NCBI GenBank assembly: GCA_003427395.1
Contig: BFEA01000515.1
Location: 1,051,268 to 1,088,797, forward strand
From: Chara braunii
Taxonomy: Eukaryota > Streptophyta > Charophyceae > Charales > Characeae
DNA: 37,530 bases
Direction of reading: 5' to 3'
The notes beneath the pieces were generated by a model, which saw nothing but the letters and a program-made list of their open reading frames with translations, was not told the origin of the DNA and searched no databases. Within the stretch, counting starts at the first letter, position 1. The number at the start of each line of letters is the position of its first letter. Both the position numbers and the translations under genes were made by a program. Positions 30,781 to 37,530 of the stretch are shown here, in pieces.

Positions 30781-31559
30781 AGGAGGACCCTTTCGACGCT
30801 GAAGACATGGAGGAGCTGAGCGACTCCGAAACCTTCGATTTCGAGTCCATGCCACTTCCTCCGCTGGTCGGACAAGTTGGTGATGAAGGGGAAGGTGGTC
30901 CTCGGAGATACAGCACGTCCCCTGCTGGTTTGAAGCGTATGTTTTGGGGCGAACCAGTCGACGACCAATCGTCGGATGACGAGGAGGAACAGAGAGACTA
31001 TGATCACGAACCTTGTGACAGGCTCCCTGAGGACCATGACACCTGGCAGAATGATAGACTCTACTTCTTCGGCAAGCATCACCGGTTCACGTCGGACGAT
31101 GTCTCGGGACACAACGTCGTCTGGCACCCGAGGATATTCCAACCCGCTGTGAAGAATGGAATGTGGGTCATGGCAATGAAAGAGGCCGATGGCAAGTGGA
31201 GTGGAATGAAGAGACTGGGAGCGGGTGCATTTAAGAGAACGGCGAGAAAAGCTTTGGTGGAGGATTTGAGTCTTATGAACCCCGGAAGGAGGGATCCGGA
31301 AGTCGCTGCGTATGCAGAAGAAAAGCTAAATGAGTTGTACGCCAAAAAAATGTTGGAGTTTCGAGCGCCTTTCTACACACTCGAAACGGCACCGTCTCGT
31401 GGCATTGACTAGCGCATGCTGCAACCTCCGTCGGGCGGTCAGCATTCGGGAGGCACTGGAGGAGGAGACGAAGGAGACGGCGGAGGTGGCGGAGGAGACG
31501 GCTCACAGTTTGCCAGAAAGGGGACGGGCGAGACATCGTCGAGAGAGAAGGCGTCCACC

Positions 31560-31655
31560 GGAAAGGGGTCCGGCGGAAAGGAGTCTGGCGGAAAGGGGTC
31601 GGGCGGAAAGGGGTCGGGCGGGAAGGGGTCGAGCGGGAAGGGGTCGGGCGGAAAG
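31560..31655 (+). repeat. 15-bp tandem repeat encoding GKGSG-type units
   Basis: About 6.4 units of a GGAAAGGGGTCGGGC consensus, each with 0-2 changes. Fifteen is a multiple of three, so the frame is kept. Confidence 0.92.
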
Positions 31656-32690
31656 CGTAGAACGTCCGGGAGTCCGCAATATATGGAAACTGACCCCCAC
31701 TGCGTAGGGAGTCGAGATTCCGACATGCGAGATGAGGCCACCCTGAGGTTTGATCAAGTGCGAGTAGATTCGCACTTGTCTGCGAGGACTTTGCTTCCCG
31801 TTGCCGATGAGAGTCTATCCCCTCATGCGCAGCAGAGGTCTCCTGTGCTCAACACCTTGCTCCTGAAAGAGGGCGCGTCTTCGTTTTGCGTGGAGGGCGG
31901 GATGCCTGCATTGCGAAGGACCGAAGGTGCGACCTTCGATTCCCCCGGCTCGGGCGACCGCCATAAACTCCGAATACATTCAGAGTTGCTGACATTGCCC
32001 TCCGCCATAAGTGCTCCTCACGCAACAGTTCCGCGAGGTCAAGAAAATGTGGCGTCCTGCCCCCCGCATCTTCAGTTGGACACAGGGTTCCCCTACTCGC
32101 CTCCGTTCTTATGTGTTGAGACTCGAGACTGGCGGTCTCGCGACGTGCTGGAGGGGCCCGCTGCAGGAGTGTGGGAGACCGGGGGTGGGGAGTACGAACA
32201 TCATACTTCGGAGGGTGTGCTAGTGGACAGTGACAGCAAGAGTGCAGCGGCTCCTGGGGAAGAGGAGCGCTCTCCGGGAATGCATGTTGTACATTGGGAA
32301 GAGGAGACTCAACGCTGGCAGTCTCGCAAAGTGTTGGAGACCGGGGGTAGCGAGAGTGAATGTCATGCTTCAAACGGTGCATCCGTGGACACTAACAGCG
32401 AGAGTGCAGGAGCTCCGGGGGAAACGCATGCTCTACAACAGGGAGAGGAGACTCGACACTGGGCGGATCGCGAAGACGTGAAGGGGCTTGACGCACAAGC
32501 GCTGGTGATCGAGACGTCGGAAGAGGTTCTGCACAGTCGTTCGGCTATGGCCACGGCGTGAGAGGGTGTCGTTAAGAGAGGTCAGTGGACGTTCGTGCAA
32601 GCTCCCGTTCTTGGTGACGATGAAGGCGAAGAAGAACCCGCGGTGGAAATTCGGGTTCATGGCGATGAGAAAGGCGGAGAACCCGTGGTG

Positions 32691-33140
32691 GAAGGCAGTG
32701 AGGTGACTGTCGATATCCAGACGGATCCACAGCGGAAAGATGATGATTCTTCGCCCGCCCGTTGCGGTGAAGAACAGGGTGGTCGAGCTTCTGTCCTAAG
32801 CACCGCTCGGCGAATGGTGCTTCATGAAGCCATAGAGTTGGGTGACGACTCGGCTGCCACCGAGTTGGTTAGCGACTCAGGCGTGGCCGAGATGCAGAAC
32901 GCCGAATCCTCCTTGGAAGGCGGTGAGGTGGCCGTCAGCATCAAGATGGATCCAGAGCGCAAAGATCATGATTCTCTGTCCACCCATTGCAGTGCAGAAC
33001 AAGGTGATCGAGCGTCTGACCTCAGTACCAGTCGGGAAATGGTGCTTCATGAAGCCATCGACTTGCCTAGCGACTCAGCTGCCTCCGAGATTGTTAGCCA
33101 CACAGCCGTGGCCGAGGTCCAAAACCTCGAATCGTCCGTG
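32691..33140 (+). repeat. Two 225-bp in-frame repeats (75 aa each)
   Basis: 32691-32915 and 32916-33140 encode related 75-residue units. Each has an SEV/GEV start, DPxRKDxDS, an invariant MVLHEAI core (RMVLHEAIEL and EMVLHEAIDL) and an EMQNxES/EVQNxES end. The protein-level conservation with many synonymous differences suggests that the repeat was once under coding constraint. Confidence 0.85.
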
Positions 33141-33470
33141 GACGTTGGCGTAGTGGCGCGGCAGGAGGGCCAGTTCCCTCAAAGGGCTCCCGAGCACGGA
33201 AAGATTTGTGAATAGGAGCACTCGCATATTTGTCACTCGCCAGCTCTGTGTTCGTCCAAATTGCTGTGATGGGCTCATGTACCTTTTACCACTTGTTAAA
33301 AAAAACGTTTGTGGGTTGTGGGTTGTTTTCTATGTTCTACAGGTGTGAGTTTGTCAATGTCCCTGCCCATGAAGCCTGTAAAAGTCGTGAGCGAGAAATG
33401 TCTTTCATGGAGGTCATTAGCCGCTTTACCGAAGAAGTCGTAAGGTGTGAGGTTGTTTAAAAGAGTCGAG

Positions 33471-34504
33471 ATGCCTCGCCTTTCCCAGAGAGCTGTCAGG
33501 GTTCTGAAGGCTTGTGGAATAAATAAGGAGGAAGGTTTGCGGAAACATTTGGCTGCGTCTATTGAAAGCGTTACTGCTTTGTCTGATGGGTCTGATGACG
33601 ATGCCAAATGGGGTGTCTTGAAAGACCGGTGTCCTAAGTACATCGCCAAGGACACATTCAACAGTCGGGGATACAACTTTTCTGGGAAAAGGGCAGACGG
33701 TTCTTAGCCATTTCGCCCCAGTGATTTTGATCACTCCTCACACTTGTTCGTGGGTGTTTTGCAGTTGGGGCTACATCATGTTTTCGCGTTTCGTTGCCTA
33801 CTGAGGAGCTTAGCGCTACGGACTTGAGAATGTTGCGGAACGTCTGCGGAGATTTCAGCAATGGCCACGAGGTGGTATCCTCGGTTCGCAAAGTGGTCGG
33901 TTCTATTCCGTTGAGCAGAAAAAGTCTTCAAACTCTTGTTCAAGGGGAATGACTTTCCGACGAGGTGGTGGAGTCGTACTTGGCCTTGCTTGCCAACACT
34001 GCGTTGCCTGGGTGTCCCTCTCTTCACATTTTCAGTCCCTTTTTCTATACCAAGCTCGTTCGTGGCGGCTATCGACATGATAGGGTTGCGAGATGGACAA
34101 AAGATGTTGATATTTTCACGTACGAGATGGTCTTGATTCCTGTCCATAAATATGGAGTGCATTGGACCCTATTGTGTCTCCGAGTACAACAGCTGGAGTA
34201 CTACGACTCCCTCGTACAAGACGATGGTGGTTTTTCTTCCGATGTGATTGCGAACTTCACGCAATACCTCCGTGACGAAGCAGTTTGTCATTATGGTCAA
34301 AAAACGAAAGTGGATCTCCAGGAGCCCAAGGTGGTTGTTCGTGGTGTCCCTCAATAGTCGGACGGGTCGAGCTGTGGTGTTTTCATGCTCGCCTTCGCTT
34401 CATTTCTTGCACGCGGCTGTCCGCCACCATTTTGGATAGCCCAAAGCGACATTCCAAATATCCGGCTAAGGATTGCGGTGGACATACTCCAAGGTTCGGA
34501 ATGA
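33471..34504 (+). pseudogene. Ulp1-like (C48) cysteine protease with a short intron
   Basis: Exon 1 (33471-33699, from MPRLSQRAVRVLK) is joined by a likely intron (33700-33764) to exon 2 (33765-34504). Exon 2 has the C48 layout: a start region where the usual W-L-x-D-E reads stop-LSDEVVESY (TGA at 33950-33952), catalytic His in HKYGVHWTLL (about 34160), Asp in YYDSL (about 34205), and Cys in SSCGVF (34373-34375). TAG at 34355-34357 stands exactly six codons before the Cys, where the oxyanion-hole Gln belongs. Ulp1 proteases cleave SUMO-like tags; copies are common in plant transposons. Two stops make it non-functional unless read through. Confidence 0.8.
33700..33764 (+). other. Putative 65-nt intron of the Ulp1-like gene
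   Basis: GT at 33700 and a TTTTGCAG acceptor ending at 33764. Removal joins G to TT and keeps the frame across the junction (RAD-V-GATSCF). The intron contains an in-frame stop, so it must be removed to link the two coding parts. It is short but within plant limits. Confidence 0.6.
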
Positions 34505-34585
34505 TACCACTGTTGTTAAAATACGGGTAGTTTTTTTTTTGAAATGTCATAAGCAGAAGTGCGAATCTATTCCCATTTGATCTAC

Positions 34586-34657
34586 CAGTCGGCCGGTTCG
34601 AGCTGTGCTGTTTTTTTGATGAGGTACCGGATTGCAGTGGACGTTTTGGTCAAGTAA
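34586..34657 (+). pseudogene. Partial duplicate of the Ulp1 active-site block
   Basis: QSAGSSCAVFLM followed by YRIAVDVL aligns with the parent block (stop-SDGSSCGVF...LRIAVDIL at 34355-34490) but lacks about 27 residues between. It has CAG (34586-34588) where the parent has TAG. Stop at 34655. A third, weaker trace begins near 34827 (GGTTGCAGCGGACG). These are duplicated 3' gene fragments. Confidence 0.7.
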
Positions 34658-34910
34658 ACGCTTAGGTGTCGATGTGAATATCCCAGCCTCGTGCTGTAGC
34701 AATTTTTTAAGGGTTCTTCATTTCGAGGAACCTGTCATCTTTACTCGTACGCCTTTCGACAGCGCCGTGCTGCCTTTGTTTGTTTTCGGGTTGTTCTTAT
34801 TGCTTGCCTCGCAACATCAGCTAGAGGGTTGCAGCGGACGATTACAAGAAGTAGAATCTTAGATGCCGATGTAAATATCCCAGCCACGTGGTGCAATATC
34901 TTTTAAGTAG
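34640..34910. repeat. Diverged direct repeats downstream of the Ulp1 gene
   Basis: GATGTGAATATCCCAGCC (about 34672) and GATGTAAATATCCCAGCC (about 34869) lie in similar flanks, with a further weak copy at about 34925. They are offset by about 197 bp and follow the duplicated RIAVD block each time, so gene 3' end and UTR were duplicated together. Confidence 0.65.
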
Positions 34911-36180
34911 ACGCTTACATATGAGATATGAATATCCCGACTTTGTGCTCTCTTTGTTTAGTTTCGGGTTTTTCTCCTTATGTCCTCTTAGACCACGGTA
35001 CTCTTAGACCACGGTAGCACCGTGCTGCGTTTGCCGTGCCCTGCTGTGTTTGTTCGTTTTGAGGTTGTGTTGCTCTGTTACTCATATGACGTCTTCGTCC
35101 TCTTGTAGACATTTTACACTCATGCTCTTAGTGAAAGATATCGACGATTGATTCTTGGTCGCCAAATTGTTTCGTTCTTATCTCTTTTGTTCGCGAGACT
35201 TTGTGGTGAGAAAACCCCTCTCCCCCGCCCCACCCCGACCATCCAGCTTTCATATGTTTTGACTCGCCCTTGTTCTGTGTGTGTCGCCCCATTTTACGGT
35301 TCACCCCCTCTGCTTGTCTCCATTGAATGCTGTCTGTTGGTTCCTTATGATAGTTGCGAACTTGTTCTCCATTCGGAAACCAATTGTCGCCAGAATGTAT
35401 GCGTGCTTGAAGTTGTTTTACGGATTCAGCGGTGCACTGAATGATTACCGATTTTGTTATCCCCGGAGTACATCTCGTGCTCTCCACAGAATGTTGGTTG
35501 TTGTTTCCGTATGAGAAATGCGAACATATTAGCACTTCGGATGTCGGGCATTTGTGATTGAACTATTGTTTCCGTATGAGAAATGCGAATATATTTGTAC
35601 TTTGGCTCCATGTACTTTGTGATTTTTGGAAAGCCTCCGTGTACTTTGTAATGTGGGATTGTATGATATTTTGCGTTCAATGATTTTTTGATATGTCTCT
35701 GTGTGCTTTGCAATTTGCCATTGAATGAATTTTTTGCATTGAATGGTTTCTGAAAACTGTTCGTGTGCTGTGAGAGTTCACCTTCGGAAAAACACTAGGC
35801 AACTTGAGATGTTTTCACCTCAATGTTTGCGATGTCTCTGTGTGTTTTGCAATTTGACTTGAGATGTTTTTATCTCGATGTTTGCGATGACAAGAGATAC
35901 TTGTATGAATGGATATGAATCTTCTACACAGAAAGATTTGATGGCGTTTTCAACCTGGAATATACAAATGACAAGCCAATGTCCATATTAAATCGTCACG
36001 CTGATGGACTGCGCAACTGCTTCTCCATCAAAGTGCGAGTTCAATCGCACTTCTGGTGTGAGCCCTGAGCAATTACCTCGCACTTTGCTTCACGTGGAGG
36101 AGGGGATCGAAAGCACCGCTGGTAAGCACCTGCACATCACGAAACAAGAGCACGTCCCAATTGGAACATCGTCAGGTTCT
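34911..36180. other. AT-rich gene-free stretch with small duplications
   Basis: No frame with a recognised motif. Small repeats are present: CTCTTAGACCACGGTA twice in tandem (34985-35000 and 35001-35016), a TTGTTTCCGTATGAGAAATG block twice (about 35500 and 35567) and an ACTTGAGATGTTTT block twice (about 35801 and 35858). An 8-bp hairpin lies at 36031-36052. Confidence 0.6.
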
Positions 36181-36182
36181 TG

Positions 36183-37270
36183 CGATGTCGACTCCCACAT
36201 GATGACTACACTGAACAGCGGTAGGATGACCGCTCCGCCTCTCCGATGTAGATCTAACGGTGGATTGCGTCAAATCTGCTCTCATAGATCCGCGCCGGGG
36301 TGGGGGACGGGATCCGACCACAGTTTGCTTGTAAGGCATCATATGATGTGTCGATATAACCGACATCCATAACTGTTTGGTGAGCATCTAGTGCTACGCC
36401 AATAAGTTCCAAACACGGCAACAAAGCTCCCTAAGAATGTTCTTTGCCGAGTCCTCACCTCATCGATTCTCAAGATGACTACAGTTAACAGTGGTAGGAT
36501 AGCAGGTCCGCCTATCCGATGTGGATCTCACGGTGAAGTGCGGAACTCTACTCTCAAAGATCCACAACGGGTAGAAGGTCCTGCAAGCAGCCGCTACTTG
36601 CTTGTAAGGCATCTTATTATGTATCGATATGACCGACATCCAAAACTGCTTAGTGAGCATCTAGTGCTACGCCAATATGTTCCAAACACGATAGCAAAGT
36701 CCCCTAGCAGTGTTCTTTGTCGGGTCCTCACCTCGTCGACTTCCTCAAGATGACTACAGCTGACAGCGGTAGGATGGCAGGTCCATCTATCCGATGTGGA
36801 TCTCACGGTGGAGTGCGAAACTCTGCTCTCAAAGATCCACACCTGGTAGAAGGTCCTGCAAGCAGCCGCTGCTTGCTTGTAAGGCATCTTATGATGTGTC
36901 GATATAACTGACATACAGAACTGCTTGGTGAGCATCTAGTGCTACGCCAATAAGTTCCAAAAACACGGCAGCAAAGTCCCCTAACAGTTTTTTTTGCCGG
37001 GTCCTCACCTCATCGACTCCCTCAAGATGACTACAGCTAAGAGCGGTAGGATGGCAGGTCCACCTATCCGATGTGGATCTCACGGTGGAGTGCGAAACTC
37101 TGCCCTCAAAGATCCATACCGGGTAGAAGGTCCTGCAAGCAGCTGCTGCTTGCTTATAACGCGTCTTATGATGTGAAATAACCGGCATCGAGAACTGCTT
37201 GGTGAGCTTATAGTGCTACGCCAATATGTTCTGAACACGACCGCAAGGTCCCCTAAGAATGTTTTTAGCA
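36183..37270. repeat. Satellite array, 274-bp unit, about four copies
   Basis: The landmark AGTGCTACGCC recurs at 36390, 36663, 36938 and 37212, giving periods of 273, 275 and 274. Units share long stretches such as GATGACTACA, GTGGATCTCACGG and GTAGAAGGTCCTGCAAGCAG. The first unit is truncated on its left (from about 36183) and more diverged; the last is partial. Because periods vary by one base, open frames in the units are not conserved and the array is non-coding. Confidence 0.92.
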
Positions 37271-37422
37271 CAAGAGTCCTCTCACCGCCGACTATTTGGC
37301 ACTTCATGAAGGTTGACACTTCTTGAAGGTGGTCTGTCATTTCTTAAAGGTGGTCAGTCACCAAACAGATCTTGACCTAACATCAACCTCGATAACTGCG
37401 AATTGACTCGCCGTTGAACTAT

Positions 37423-37424
<2 letters not shown>

Positions 37425-37490
<66 letters not shown>

Positions 37491-37491
37491 A

Positions 37492-37530
<39 letters not shown>
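37425..37530. repeat. (CT)n microsatellite at window end
   Basis: Alternating TC to the last base with a short interruption (CCCACTCTCTG, about 37487-37498). The same GA/CT motif as the tracts at 14811-15402. Confidence 0.97.

Larger units (their letters stand above)
30735..33215 (+). pseudogene. Long acidic repeat-bearing frame broken by three single stops
   Basis: One frame stays open from about 30651 to 33215 except for TAG at 30771, TAG at 31410 and TGA at 32559. The first part (FDEEDPFDAEDMEEL onward, about 210 aa) is acidic and includes WHPRIFQPAVKNGMWVMAM, a possible small folded region. The middle part (31416-32561) is Gly/Lys/Ser low-complexity and holds GKGSG repeats plus diverged copies of an about 50-aa unit (32120, 32306, 32450). 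The last part has two 75-aa repeats. No known domain is recognised. Its place between a methylase-like fragment and a Ulp1 protease suggests one composite transposon-like gene. Confidence 0.5.

Noticed and set aside
31755-31778. 9-bp hairpin sharing its stem with the one at 36031-36052
   Set aside because: The first lies inside a coding-like frame and the shared stem is short; no further evidence links them.
36183-37270. CRISPR-like repeat array
   Set aside because: Repeats are adjacent 274-bp units without short repeats and unique spacers, in a eukaryotic context.
36460-37340. Repeated minus-strand frames beginning MLTKQF in the satellite
   Set aside because: Unit lengths of 273-275 bp do not keep a frame, so the frames are a by-product of similar units.

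Overview
The window looks like nuclear DNA of a plant-lineage eukaryote. It carries a chromovirus-like Ty3/gypsy element primed by a plant-type initiator tRNA-Met, two L1-like non-LTR retrotransposons, long GT/GA microsatellites, a 274-bp satellite, foldback elements and one probable short GT-AG intron. There are no bacterial operons or ribosome binding sites. A streptophyte alga such as a charophyte would fit, but that placement is inference.

Layout. 1-6639 (minus strand) is a decayed Ty3/gypsy element: integrase, RNase H, RT, protease and gag read from left to right, then a long leader and a primer-binding site at 6625-6636; one LTR edge is at 6640. 7000-10400 is gene-free accessory DNA: diverged direct repeats, two tRNA-like heads, a foldback cluster of one outer and two inner inverted repeats (9223-9885), and a 186-188-bp tandem repeat. 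10619-13909 (minus; open to 14107) is the one long intact gene. It encodes an HSP70 (ATPase, substrate-binding and lid regions) fused to one complete and one shortened triosephosphate-isomerase-like domain, whose catalytic residues appear to be lost. 14441-15402 is a duplicated block full of GT and GA tracts.

15806-23682 (plus) is LINE A, an almost complete but mutated L1-like element with a 12-bp target-site duplication. 23923 to about 30375 (minus) is LINE B, a 5'-truncated relative. The two poly(A) tails face each other across 240 bp.

From about 30376 to 34504 (plus) is a decayed multi-part locus. It holds a possible DNA-methyltransferase C-terminus, a long acidic repeat-bearing frame broken only by single stops, and a Ulp1/C48 cysteine protease with a likely 65-nt intron. 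The protease oxyanion-hole glutamine codon has become TAG, while a partial downstream duplicate keeps CAG. 34505-36180 is AT-rich DNA with short duplications, 36183-37270 is a 274-bp satellite array, and the window ends in a CT microsatellite.

The most notable object is the HSP70-TIM fusion: a 3.3-3.5 kb open frame among transposons that nearly all carry stops. Its architecture suggests a chaperone-like ATPase with pseudo-enzyme modules rather than a metabolic enzyme. I do not know a described family with this arrangement. All family calls were made by eye from conserved motifs; no database search was possible.
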